DNA from: Acidobacteriota bacterium
GTDB lineage: Bacteria > Acidobacteriota > Terriglobia > Bryobacterales > Bryobacteraceae
DNA length: 64,000 bases
NCBI GenBank assembly: GCA_025352795.1
Contig: JANXSF010000060.1
Span: 1-64,000, forward strand
Reading direction: 5' to 3'
Below, one piece after another: positions 1 to 7,590 of this stretch. Positions within the stretch are counted from its first letter, which is position 1, and each line of letters opens with the position of its first letter. Below the pieces are notes generated by a model. That model was not told the origin of the DNA. It saw nothing but the letters and a program-made list of their open reading frames with translations, and did not search any database. Position numbers and translations under genes: made by a program.

Positions 1-1
1 G

Positions 2-493
2 CCGGATGCTCGCTGCGCCATTGCTCTAATCGCTGGCTCAGCTCTAATAAATCAGGGGAAATCGGTGTCGCTTGTTGGGGCATGTCTCAACTTACGCCTC
101 ATCGTGGCGGCGAGTCACGCACTATTGCCGAAAGCTCACGAGCTTTCGAATTACGACATCTGGTTTACTTCGAAGAAGTTCGGAGACCAATGGAGCATTT
201 CCATGCTTCAGACAGTTCTGGATCTTGTTGGGGAGGTCCATCTAGATTCAGTTGTAGGAGAACGCCTCGTCGAACTAGCTCCGCAATTTCCCGTCGACAG
301 TGTTAGGGCTCTGACCACGATGTTTAAGCGAACCAAAGACCCCTGGCTTGGTGTCATGATCAAGGATAGCGCTAGACAAGTGATTCAAATTGCAAACGGC
401 AGCAATAATTCTGATGCATGGTTTATAGCAAAGGAATTGACTCAATATCTTATTGGTCAAGGGCACATGGAATTCCGGGATGTTCTTAAATAG
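2..493 (+). CDS. C-terminal end of a helical-repeat protein (5' truncated by window edge)
   Basis: The reading frame is open from base 2 with no stop, so this is the 3' end of a longer gene. The first in-window alternative start is a GTG at 65, but coding character continues upstream of it. The visible ~163 residues are a chain of amphipathic helices without membrane segments. They end in a pattern (...AKELTQYLIGQGHMEFRDVLK) that resembles the C-termini of large HEAT/TPR-like proteins associated with NACHT or SIR2 defence genes. That resemblance is from memory and not tested. No catalytic motif is visible. The convergent neighbour is a PIN toxin pair, consistent with an accessory locus. Confidence 0.5.
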   Translation, partial: PDARCAIALIAGSALINQGKSVSLVGACLNLRLIVAASHALLPKAHELSNYDIWFTSKKFGDQWSISMLQTVLDLVGEVHLDSVVGERLVELAPQFPVDSVRALTTMFKRTKDPWLGVMIKDSARQVIQIANGSNNSDAWFIAKELTQYLIGQGHMEFRDVLK

Positions 494-535
494 TGATTGC
501 TACGTCCAACTATGGACAGCTATTTCGCTACTAAT

Positions 536-985
536 TCAGCCGTGAACTTTTTCCAAAGACAGCCGCTGAAGAAGTTGGACATCGTTGAGAATCTCGATCC
601 CTCTCAGTCGACAAAAAGTAATGACGTTGTCAGTATAGAAATCGCGATCCATGGCGCAGAGCACGTCTGCTTGCCCGTCGACTGCGGTAAACACTACTGG
701 GTCGTCGTTTGGTTCAGACAAAACGACGGGTTGTTGGATTACTGGGAATACCAGGTCGGCTCGGGCTCTCAACAAATTGATGTGTTCGTCGATGTCATCT
801 TCCGAAAGGTTGAATAGCTTTTGGAGTCGCGGGTAACGCAGCACACGGGCGGTCTCATCAAGCAGGAAGTCCGAAAGAACCATTTCGTGGGGTCCTTCTA
901 GAATGACTTGGAGCAACCGCCGGGCTGGCCCCGAAGCTCGCACATTCATTCGAACAAGGATTCCCGTGTCTAGCGTTATCCTCAT
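536..985 (-). CDS. PIN-domain toxin (putative ribonuclease, TA module)
   Basis: A 149-residue protein of the PIN-domain toxin family (COG1569-like), predicted Mg-dependent RNase acting on RNA in the cytoplasm. It has the N-terminal acidic residue in MRITLDTGILV (D6), a middle acidic helix (LSDFLLDETARVLRYPRL) and the later acidic cluster EPNDDPV...DVLCAMDRDFY, which together would form the metal site. Its ATG overlaps the stop of the upstream antitoxin gene, so the two are translationally coupled. Length is normal for the family. The target is unknown. Confidence 0.8.
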   Translation of the reverse strand: MRITLDTGILVRMNVRASGPARRLLQVILEGPHEMVLSDFLLDETARVLRYPRLQKLFNLSEDDIDEHINLLRARADLVFPVIQQPVVLSEPNDDPVVFTAVDGQADVLCAMDRDFYTDNVITFCRLRGIEILNDVQLLQRLSLEKVHG

Positions 986-1272
986 TCCGCATGATGGCGA
1001 ACGTGATGGACAGCCTCATCAATTGCTGACTCTAATTCATGGGCTGCCTCAATTTCATTGTCCGGTCGGTTTGTGTACTTGGCAGCGGTCTTATCTATCC
1101 GCTCAAGCAGTTGCTTTGAAATTTGTTGCCGGAAATCACCGGTGGGGGCGGGTTTGTATACGTTGATGGAAACCGCCTCGTCGTCTTTGAGTGAGCGGCC
1201 GAGGAGTGCTTCCATGGTTTGGCGAGTTACTGCTGATAACTCTGTTACTCTGCGTAGTGCGCCGTTTTGCAT
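982..1272 (-). CDS. antitoxin partner of the PIN toxin
   Basis: A 96-residue, charged, mostly helical protein directly upstream of the PIN toxin gene, overlapping it by four bases (ATGA). An AGGAG Shine-Dalgarno sits six bases before the ATG at 1272. The assignment as antitoxin rests on position, size and the pairing usual for PIN toxins. The sequence has no motif that I recognise with certainty; the central part (KDDEAVSINVYKPAP) and the helical C-terminus would fit DNA-binding and toxin-wrapping parts. Confidence 0.6.
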   Translation of the reverse strand: MQNGALRRVTELSAVTRQTMEALLGRSLKDDEAVSINVYKPAPTGDFRQQISKQLLERIDKTAAKYTNRPDNEIEAAHELESAIDEAVHHVRHHAE

Positions 1273-1320
1273 GGGATGCTCCTTGCTTGAGTGTAGCAGT
1301 GTGCTTGCGGGGTGCCAGAA

Positions 1321-1405
1321 AATCGGACAGCTTCAAGTGTTGGAGAGAAGCGTATCAGGCCTTGGAAAAACTACAGGTCCCAACGAAGGTTGGGCATTGG
1401 GCACT
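1321..1405. repeat. palindromic-element family, copy A (core deleted)
   Basis: The flank AATCGGACAGCTTCAAGTGT followed by TGGAG(A)GAAGCGTATCAGGCCTTGGAAAAA matches the flank of the copy at 32.1-32.2 kb. The GC-rich palindromic core is missing and the sequence passes straight to CTACAGGTCCCAACGAAGG, the equivalent of the opposite flank of the 22.3 kb copy. It lies between the antitoxin gene start and the 3' end of the next membrane protein gene. Confidence 0.65.
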
Positions 1406-1408
1406 GCC

Positions 1409-2455
1409 CTACCTCCCCATCCCCAAGGCACTGGCCAGATCCTTATCGTTCCGTACATGCCAGATCCGTGCATCCAGCACATAATGCGTAAAGGCAAATC
1501 CCCAGACTGCGGCCTTCAAAATCTCCACTGCTTGGCCGATCATCGCGGGAACAAATGCTATGAATAGATTCAGCCCGATGGCGACTCCTAAGTACGTCCC
1601 CAATCCGCCTTTTGCTAGTGTTGCGGCGAAGCCGTATTTTTCCTTTGCGTCATCCTTATTCAAATAGCGATTTTTGTTGTGGAACCATAGCAGGCGGTGA
1701 TACTGCAAACTGTGGAATATGCCTAACGGGATTCCAGCGCGAATGATTCCATCGGCTCCAAACTCCGTAGCATAGCGAAATGCCACCCATTGCAGTGGCA
1801 CCACCAGCGTTAACAACAACATCTTGGGTCCGTTGACGGGCTTTCCGGCGCGATACTTCTGAATCTGATACCAGAAGAAATATGCCGCGAATACCAAATA
1901 GGAACAGATTGCAGCGTTGGCGGCGAATTGGACTGCGGCCCACTGTCCGATCCACGGTCTGGTGTTCACTACGAACAGCGCCAGTGGCAACACCAGCGAT
2001 GCCAGCAGATAATAGCGGTCCAATTTGAAATCCCAAGGATCGCGATCCGTGTTCTTTGCCTTATACAACATCACAAATCCGAAGTGCTGCTTGACGATGT
2101 GAAAATGCTGCCAGCATATGGCAAACAGGTAAAACAACGAAGTGTAGCCGAGGGTCACCGCAAGCGGTCCAAGCATCAGGAATGGAACCAATATCCACAG
2201 CCAAATCCCCAGTTGAGCTCGCTCATTCTTATCGCAATATGTCCTGGTGACCGTCGCCAGAACATGGGGACCGTCGATTCCGAACAGCCACAATATGTAC
2301 AGCGGTCCCACAGGGAAACCAGCCATCATCAGCGCGATTGCCAGGTAGCCAACCAGTCCCGATCCGATGAACCAGGTTAGGTCTTCGCGCTGGTTGATGA
2401 TCCAATTGGCGCTCCAGGGTCGGATGCCTGTTATGGGGACTGTTGCGGTGCTCAA
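1409..2455 (-). CDS. polytopic membrane protein of unknown function
   Basis: A 348-residue integral membrane protein with about eight or nine hydrophobic segments spread over its length, translated from a TTG start preceded by AAGGT. The striking feature is a His/Gln-rich stretch between segments (ICWQHFHIVKQHFGFVMLYK, near residues 113-132) and another near the C-terminus (LQYHRLLWFHNKNRYL). Histidines next to membrane segments can bind metal or haem, but I do not recognise the family and make no functional claim. It is divergent from the PQQ-propeller gene, with 138 bases between starts. Not obviously in an operon. Confidence 0.75.
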   Translation of the reverse strand: MSTATVPITGIRPWSANWIINQREDLTWFIGSGLVGYLAIALMMAGFPVGPLYILWLFGIDGPHVLATVTRTYCDKNERAQLGIWLWILVPFLMLGPLAVTLGYTSLFYLFAICWQHFHIVKQHFGFVMLYKAKNTDRDPWDFKLDRYYLLASLVLPLALFVVNTRPWIGQWAAVQFAANAAICSYLVFAAYFFWYQIQKYRAGKPVNGPKMLLLTLVVPLQWVAFRYATEFGADGIIRAGIPLGIFHSLQYHRLLWFHNKNRYLNKDDAKEKYGFAATLAKGGLGTYLGVAIGLNLFIAFVPAMIGQAVEILKAAVWGFAFTHYVLDARIWHVRNDKDLASALGMGR

Positions 2456-2593
2456 AGTTTACCTTGTGTGAGTTATCGGCGGAACGCTCGGGGAACTTTA
2501 GGTGCGGACTATTTCCTTCTAATTTCGCGAAAGGACAGGCCAGGAGGCCTATCCCACTGGGCACTTTGTTAAAATAAGGGTATTACGACTAAC

Positions 2594-3676
2594 ATTCGAC
2601 TTTTTCTATTCGCCGTTTCCATCGCCACGCTCCCGGCGCAATGGCCGCAGTTCCGTGGCAACCAGCAGCTCACCGGCATCTCCTCAGAAAAGATCTCCGG
2701 GCAATTGAAATTGCTGTGGACCTGGGAGGGCGGAGAGGTGTTCGAGTCCTCCCCGGTCATCGACAACGGAACCGTCTACATTGGTTCCGGAGCCAGCGAA
2801 TTGATTGCCATTGACCTGAATACAGGAAAGCTGCGTTGGAAGTACAAGACTGGCAAAGAAGTTGGGGAATCCACACCAGCCGTTGCCGGCGGTACTGTTT
2901 ATGTGGCTGATTTGGGTGGAATGCTCCACGCCGTCGATGCCCAATCCGGGAAGGGCTTGTGGACCTTCCAGACCGGCACAGAAGTTAAATCGTCACCAGT
3001 AGTTTTTCTTGACAAAGTTCTTATCGGATCTTATGACCAAACTCTCTATGCCTTAAATGCAAAAACTGGAAAACAGATTTGGAAATATGAAACCAGTGGG
3101 CCGGTCCATGCTACTCCAGCCATCCTTGACGGTATAGCTTACATTGCCGGATGTGACGAAAACTTCCGCGCCGTGCGGCTTACGGATGGTCAGGAAGTTT
3201 ACCATGTGCCGTCGGGGTCTTACACCGGATCGTCCCCTGCCATCAGTGGAACTCGGGCGTACTTTGGCACTTACGGCAACGAGGTGTTTGCGGTGGATAT
3301 GAAAGCGAAGAAGATTGTATGGCGGTATGAACATCCAGTGCGCAAGTTCCCCTTTCAATCCTCAGCCGCAGTAGCCAACGGTAAGGTGGTACTGGGTGGT
3401 CGCGATAAAAATGTGCACGCCATTGACGCGGCTACCGGTAAAGGCCTGTGGACGTTTGCGACCAAGAGCCGAGTGGAATCTTCGCCAGCCATCGCCAACG
3501 GGCACGTTTATATAGGTTCGAACGATGGTCGGTTCTATGTGCTCGATTTGAACACTGGCCAGAAGCTCTGGGAGTTTACGGCAGGCGCGGCTCTTTCTTC
3601 GTCACCAGCTATTGGCAATGGAAAGGTAGTGATCGCATCGCAGGATGGTCGCGTTTACTGCTTTGGGTCGATGTAG
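2594..3676 (+). CDS. secreted PQQ-like beta-propeller protein (start codon ATT?)
   Basis: An eight-bladed-type propeller built from repeats of the form G-x-V-Y-I-G-(S/A)...A-I-D-x-x-T-G-K-x-x-W, at least seven visible, typical of PQQ-binding-like/WD-like (BamB-type) repeats. Canonical starts only give TTG 2705, which cuts off the conserved WPQFRGN motif and a clean signal peptide encoded just upstream (RLFLFAVSIATLPAQ). In that frame the only upstream start candidates are ATT at 2594 or 2582 (stop at 2570); an AAGGG lies at 2576-2580. I chose ATT 2594. It is probably periplasmic. No dehydrogenase active-site Asp or heme motif is visible, so it may be a scaffold and not an enzyme. Confidence 0.75.
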   Translation: MRLFLFAVSIATLPAQWPQFRGNQQLTGISSEKISGQLKLLWTWEGGEVFESSPVIDNGTVYIGSGASELIAIDLNTGKLRWKYKTGKEVGESTPAVAGGTVYVADLGGMLHAVDAQSGKGLWTFQTGTEVKSSPVVFLDKVLIGSYDQTLYALNAKTGKQIWKYETSGPVHATPAILDGIAYIAGCDENFRAVRLTDGQEVYHVPSGSYTGSSPAISGTRAYFGTYGNEVFAVDMKAKKIVWRYEHPVRKFPFQSSAAVANGKVVLGGRDKNVHAIDAATGKGLWTFATKSRVESSPAIANGHVYIGSNDGRFYVLDLNTGQKLWEFTAGAALSSSPAIGNGKVVIASQDGRVYCFGSM

Positions 3677-3722
3677 GTTTCTGTTAATTATTTGTGGAAG
3701 TGCCTGCCAGGTAAGGAGCAGA

Positions 3723-3842
3723 TGTTGGAGTGAAGCGTATCAGGCTTGGAAACACCGCTCCCTCGCGGTCACGGCTCGGTAGGATCAGCATGTTACAGAG
3801 CCGTGACCGCGAGGGAGCGGTTTTTTTAACCACAGGTTGCCG
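3723..3842. repeat. palindromic-element family, copy B (possible terminator of the PQQ gene)
   Basis: Flank TGTTGGAGTGAAGCGTATCA, then inverted arms CCGCTCCCTCGCGGTCACGG and CCGTGACCGCGAGGGAGCGG around a short loop, followed by seven Ts and ACCACAGGTTG. The perfect GC-rich stem plus T run 47 bases after the propeller stop could terminate transcription. Shared with copies at 22.3, 32.1 and 55.0 kb. Confidence 0.85.
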
Positions 3843-3850
3843 TTGTATTT

Positions 3851-4081
3851 CTAGGGGCGGCGCCGTTCAGCCAATCCCTCTTCCATCGGGCGAGTAATTC
3901 CTGCGGGTAGTTCCGATTCCAGTTCGGCAAGCAATGCCAACCCAGGACCATCGCCTGAAAAATCATGCTCGATCTGTTTATCCCAGGCCATCCAATCGCA
4001 GTCGCTGAGCCAGTTCGCCAAAATCGTCTGATCTTCTGGCGGTAGTTGCTCAATCGCTTCTTTGATATTTTCTAAGGTCAT
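3851..4081 (-). CDS. small acidic protein, possible antitoxin-like
   Basis: A 76-residue protein starting MTLENIKEAIEQLPPEDQ. The longer ORF upstream (to 4132) lacks family-like sequence, so the ATG at 4081 is preferred. The pattern LPPEDQTILANWL...WDKQIEHDFSGDGPG resembles small antitoxin-like proteins (addiction-module component type) that precede RelE-like toxins, but no toxin gene follows on the minus strand, where repeat copy B begins. Either solitary or the remnant of a pair. Function inferred only weakly. Confidence 0.6.
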   Translation of the reverse strand: MTLENIKEAIEQLPPEDQTILANWLSDCDWMAWDKQIEHDFSGDGPGLALLAELESELPAGITRPMEEGLAERRRP

Positions 4082-4152
4082 ATGCCAAAACTTAGCAAGC
4101 CCAATGCTCGCATCCGATGAACAAAGAAGCAACTGGGATTTGCGTGAAGGTC

Positions 4153-4252
4153 GCCAAAAGGGGACACACTGGGCTGGCCACTCGCTGATAGCAATTGTGC
4201 AGCTTGGGGTAGGATTGGGAGCTTGGGCCAGACCAGCATGTCCCCCTTTGGC
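4153..4252. repeat. imperfect palindrome with GGGGACA/TGTCCCC arms
   Basis: Left arm GCCAAAAGGGGACACACTGG plus GCTGGCC and right arm GGCCAGACCAGCATG plus TCCCCCTTTGGC pair over about 27 bases with few mismatches, around a ~46-base centre. It is in the gap between a small gene and the 3' end of the NtrX-like gene. The arrangement resembles REP/MITE-like elements; only one copy was found in this window. Confidence 0.6.
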
Positions 4253-4280
4253 TCCGGCACCTTTGCCTCTAGGATCAACT

Positions 4281-5624
4281 CTACACGCGGCGCAGGCCTA
4301 GTGCTCTGATCCGCTTGTGCAGATTCGTCCGCTCTAGTCCTAAGCTTCTGGCGGCTCTTGAAACGTTCCATCTGGTATCTGTCAGTGCCCGCATGATCTG
4401 ATCGCGCTCTGCAGAGCGTCTGGCTTCTTCCAACATGTTCGGACCCGCTTCAGCTGCGCGGAAGCGGATTTCCAGAGGCACATCGGTATCGTGCAATTCG
4501 TCGTCTGGCGCAAGTATCGCCATGCGCTCCACTGTGTTGCGCAGCTCCCGAACATTGCCCGGCCAGTTGTAGCCTTTCAACAATACCAACGATTCCTTGG
4601 AAAAGCCTCGCTTACGAAAATTGTTGCGGCGTGAAAATTCTTCCAGAAAATATTCCGCCAACGCTTCAATATCTTCCACTCGTTCGCGCAATGACGGAAC
4701 GCGCAAGGGCACGCCTGCCAGTCTCCAATACAGGTCGCCACGAAACTTGCCTTCCGTTACCATTTGATTCAAATCGCGATTGGTTGCAGCCACCACTCTG
4801 ACGCTGACGTGCACCGTGCGTTCCCCACCCAAGCGATGGAATTCGCCCTCTTCCAAGACGCGCAGCAGCTTTGCTTGCGATGCAGCGGCCAGGTCGCCGA
4901 CTTCATCCAGGAACAATGTTCCGCCATCGGCCATCTCAAACTTTCCCCGTCGAACCGTAGTGGCTCCGGTGAACGCGCCTTTTTCATGGCCGAATAGTTC
5001 GCTTTCAATCAACTCATGCGGAATGGCGGCGCAATTCACTTTCACGAAAGGGCCCGATGCAAAGGGGCTGGCCTCATGAATATGCGCCGCCAACAATTCC
5101 TTACCCGTTCCCGATTCACCGATGAACAGCACCCGTGCGTCGGACCGGGCGGCCAGCGTGGCTTGCTCCACAATCTGCTTGAACGCACCGCTGGCCCCAA
5201 TCATTTTGTGCGGCGTGGGGGCCAGTTCTTTCAAGCGGGCATTTTCTTCTTTTAACGTAGCTTGTTCAAACGCACGTTCCAACGAAAGCAGCACGCGATC
5301 TCTGCTTAGTGGCTTCTCCAGAAAATCAAAAGCACCGGCGCGGGTGGCTTCCACGGCGTCGGCAATGGTGCCATGGCCTGAGATCATGATGACCGGTGCC
5401 TGAATATCGGCAGCGCGCAATTCCCGCAGCAGATCAATGCCGCTAGCGTCGGGCAAGCGCACGTCCAACAAAATTGCACCGGCGCGTTCACGTTCATTGG
5501 ACAAACGGAACTCATGGCCAGAACGGCAGATGGTTACCACGTATCCTTCACGCTCTAAGATCAAGCGTAGAGAACGACCAATGTTTTCCTCGTCATCCAG
5601 AATGAGAATTCGTTTGGAAGCCAT
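4281..5624 (-). CDS. NtrX-like sigma-54-dependent response regulator
   Basis: 447 residues: receiver domain 1-120 (acidic pocket D10/D11, phospho-acceptor D54, K104), central AAA+ domain with Walker A GESGTGKE (169-176), sigma-54 contact loop GAFTGA (216-221) and Walker B GGTLFLDE (near 234-241), and a Fis-type HTH at the C-terminus (about 405-447). It would activate RNA polymerase-sigma54 after phosphorylation by the adjacent NtrY-like kinase. The start codon lies 32 bases inside the kinase gene, so the pair is tightly coupled. The target genes are not visible here. Confidence 0.93.
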   Translation of the reverse strand: MASKRILILDDEENIGRSLRLILEREGYVVTICRSGHEFRLSNERERAGAILLDVRLPDASGIDLLRELRAADIQAPVIMISGHGTIADAVEATRAGAFDFLEKPLSRDRVLLSLERAFEQATLKEENARLKELAPTPHKMIGASGAFKQIVEQATLAARSDARVLFIGESGTGKELLAAHIHEASPFASGPFVKVNCAAIPHELIESELFGHEKGAFTGATTVRRGKFEMADGGTLFLDEVGDLAAASQAKLLRVLEEGEFHRLGGERTVHVSVRVVAATNRDLNQMVTEGKFRGDLYWRLAGVPLRVPSLRERVEDIEALAEYFLEEFSRRNNFRKRGFSKESLVLLKGYNWPGNVRELRNTVERMAILAPDDELHDTDVPLEIRFRAAEAGPNMLEEARRSAERDQIMRALTDTRWNVSRAARSLGLERTNLHKRIRALGLRRV

Positions 5625-7002
5625 ATGCCGAGGGCAGTAGAACGCGGAACGCCGCGCCGCCCAGCTCTCCTTTAATGGTTTGTATATCTCCGCCTAAAGC
5701 CAGGGCGCTTTTCTTGACAATGGATAGGCCCAATCCCATGCCCCCCGGCTTGAACGAAATAGACGGTTCAAACAAAGTCTCTTTAATGCGATCACTCAGC
5801 CCTGGGCCGGAATCGTGAATCTCAAACCCGGCGCGATTGTCTTCAACAAACGTGCGCCCCTTAATCCGTCCGCCTGCCGATACAGCTTGTGCGGCATTTT
5901 CCAGCAGGTTGGTGAGAATGCCTTTTACCAGGTCGGCATCGCCACGAATTTTGGGAGTGGTGGGAGAAAGATCCAGATCGTAAATCAAGCCCGGATGTGC
6001 CGATTTCAAAAAGCTTACCCTTTCCTCAAACACAGCGTTCAAATCCAGATCGCGTGGTTCCATGGGCGGCTCTGCGGCGAACTGACTGAAGGCTTTGACG
6101 CGCTTTTCCAATGACACAACTTCTTCCACTACGATGTCTGATGCCTGACGCAGAAATTCAGTATCGGCATCGCCACGGCGAGCCTTGATCTCTTCCATGG
6201 TCAAGCGAATGGGGGTTAGCGAATTCTTTACTTCATGGGCCATTTTACGGGCCAAGGCTTGCCAACTGGCTACTTGCGCTAAGTAGATCAGCCGTTCGCG
6301 ATTTTGCTTCAACTGCGTCGCGGTCTGATTGAAGGCTTCCACCGCGCGGCCCACTTCATCGTAATTACGCACTGGCAGTTGCACGTTCCATTCGCCTGCG
6401 GCCAGTTGACCCAGGCCAGTGGTCAGGTCTTTCAACGGCCGAGTGATGCGCAGCGATAGCCAAACTAATAATGCAAAACTCATCAGATAAGCTGCCGCAG
6501 CCAGTAAAACGAGTGTGGTGGTAATGCCTCTGCGCAGATCGAAAACTCGCGACCGTTCCACCATGTCGCGAGCCTTGGTGTACTGCTTGGCCAGCTTGTT
6601 CATACCCACCGGACCCAAGGGTCGGGAATACACTAAAACCTCGCCACCATGGCTGACTAAGTAATCCAGTTGATCGCCTTCAACCCCGGCTAACAAGAAT
6701 CGAAAGGGTTGCCCGCTGCTGAAGAATGCTGCAATAGGGGCGGGCCACTTGGCTTGATCTTTAGCTTCGTAATGGCGAGGTTTAGTGCGGCCAGCGGAGG
6801 CATCTTCTTCCAAAGATTTGCGGGCTTGCTGATAAAATTCCCGACCCGTGACGTGTAGCGATTGGGAGATTTCATCCAAATCGCCGGTAGTGGAATAGCG
6901 TAGGCTTTCATCCAGCAAGGAAACGGTGATCCACATGGTGACGGCCAGGGGTGCCAGGGTGGCCAATAAAAAGATGCCGATTAATTTGGCACGCAGGCTC
7001 AC
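5593..7002 (-). CDS. NtrY-like membrane sensor histidine kinase
   Basis: 469 residues from a GTG at 7002 that overlaps the stop of the preceding gene (GTGA). An open frame extends to 7047, but that would overlap the preceding gene more. TM1 about 8-30, periplasmic sensor loop about 31-160, TM2 about 161-185, HAMP (RITRPL...), then the HisKA box KMAHEVKNSLTPIRL with H256 and a HATPase domain with DADLVKGILTNLLENAAQ and HDSGPG. The KNSLTP form of the H-box is typical of NtrY-type kinases. Partner is the NtrX-like regulator downstream. The stimulus is unknown. Confidence 0.92.
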   Translation of the reverse strand: MSLRAKLIGIFLLATLAPLAVTMWITVSLLDESLRYSTTGDLDEISQSLHVTGREFYQQARKSLEEDASAGRTKPRHYEAKDQAKWPAPIAAFFSSGQPFRFLLAGVEGDQLDYLVSHGGEVLVYSRPLGPVGMNKLAKQYTKARDMVERSRVFDLRRGITTTLVLLAAAAYLMSFALLVWLSLRITRPLKDLTTGLGQLAAGEWNVQLPVRNYDEVGRAVEAFNQTATQLKQNRERLIYLAQVASWQALARKMAHEVKNSLTPIRLTMEEIKARRGDADTEFLRQASDIVVEEVVSLEKRVKAFSQFAAEPPMEPRDLDLNAVFEERVSFLKSAHPGLIYDLDLSPTTPKIRGDADLVKGILTNLLENAAQAVSAGGRIKGRTFVEDNRAGFEIHDSGPGLSDRIKETLFEPSISFKPGGMGLGLSIVKKSALALGGDIQTIKGELGGAAFRVLLPSAYGFQTNSHSG

Positions 7003-7589
7003 GGTTTCAAATCCGCGATGCGGAATGGTCCCTGATCGGCAGCCCATTGCTCAGTATCGCGTTTGGGTGGCCGGGCAAACAGCTCCACCAGTTTGGCTAG
7101 CGCAACGGGCGGTTGGGTAAGCAAAGCGGTGGCGTCGTGTGGTTCTTCTGCGCGCATTTCAAGCCTCACCCAATAGTTTGCCTCTTTTTGCAGGCCGTGG
7201 GTTAAGAGGCCCACTTTGCGGACGCACCAATCTTCAGCGGCGGCAGTATCCAGGTGCGATGCGGTGGCTTTCGTAGTTCCTAATCGGACGATAGAAAACT
7301 TCTCTTCCCAAATGTCGTAACTAATCACGAACCGTTCAAAATTGCGACGATCCACCGTGGCAAACTGGTCGCTGGATAAAGCAAGCTGAACAGAATAAAG
7401 AACGCTGGAGCCGTTTTTGAGACGTTCCAGTGGACGGCCAGTTAGGAAATGAAGATGCGGGGCAGATACGTGCAGATAGTTTTCTTCATGGTGCAAATGC
7501 AGGTTCAAGCTGGCCACAGCTTTTAGCAACACAGGGCTGATGGCACCAACAATCAGCCAGCCACGCCGAGTTAGGAATTTTTCTGCCAT
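6999..7589 (-). CDS. DUF4390-like exported protein
   Basis: 196 residues with an N-terminal hydrophobic segment (WLIVGAISPVLLKAVA) and a beta-rich remainder. Its position, directly before an ntrY-ntrX pair, and its size fit the DUF4390 family, which is often encoded there in other bacteria. It starts two bases after the stop of the BamA-like gene and its stop overlaps the kinase start, so it is part of a four-gene operon. Likely periplasmic or membrane-anchored. Its biochemical role is unknown; context suggests envelope sensing. Confidence 0.65.
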   Translation of the reverse strand: MAEKFLTRRGWLIVGAISPVLLKAVASLNLHLHHEENYLHVSAPHLHFLTGRPLERLKNGSSVLYSVQLALSSDQFATVDRRNFERFVISYDIWEEKFSIVRLGTTKATASHLDTAAAEDWCVRKVGLLTHGLQKEANYWVRLEMRAEEPHDATALLTQPPVALAKLVELFARPPKRDTEQWAADQGPFRIADLKP

Positions 7590-7590
7590 C

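Noticed and set aside
1058-1567. 169-codon plus-strand frame over the antitoxin and repeat copy A
   Set aside because: Antisense of the antitoxin and of the membrane protein 3' end; amino acid pattern is not protein-like.
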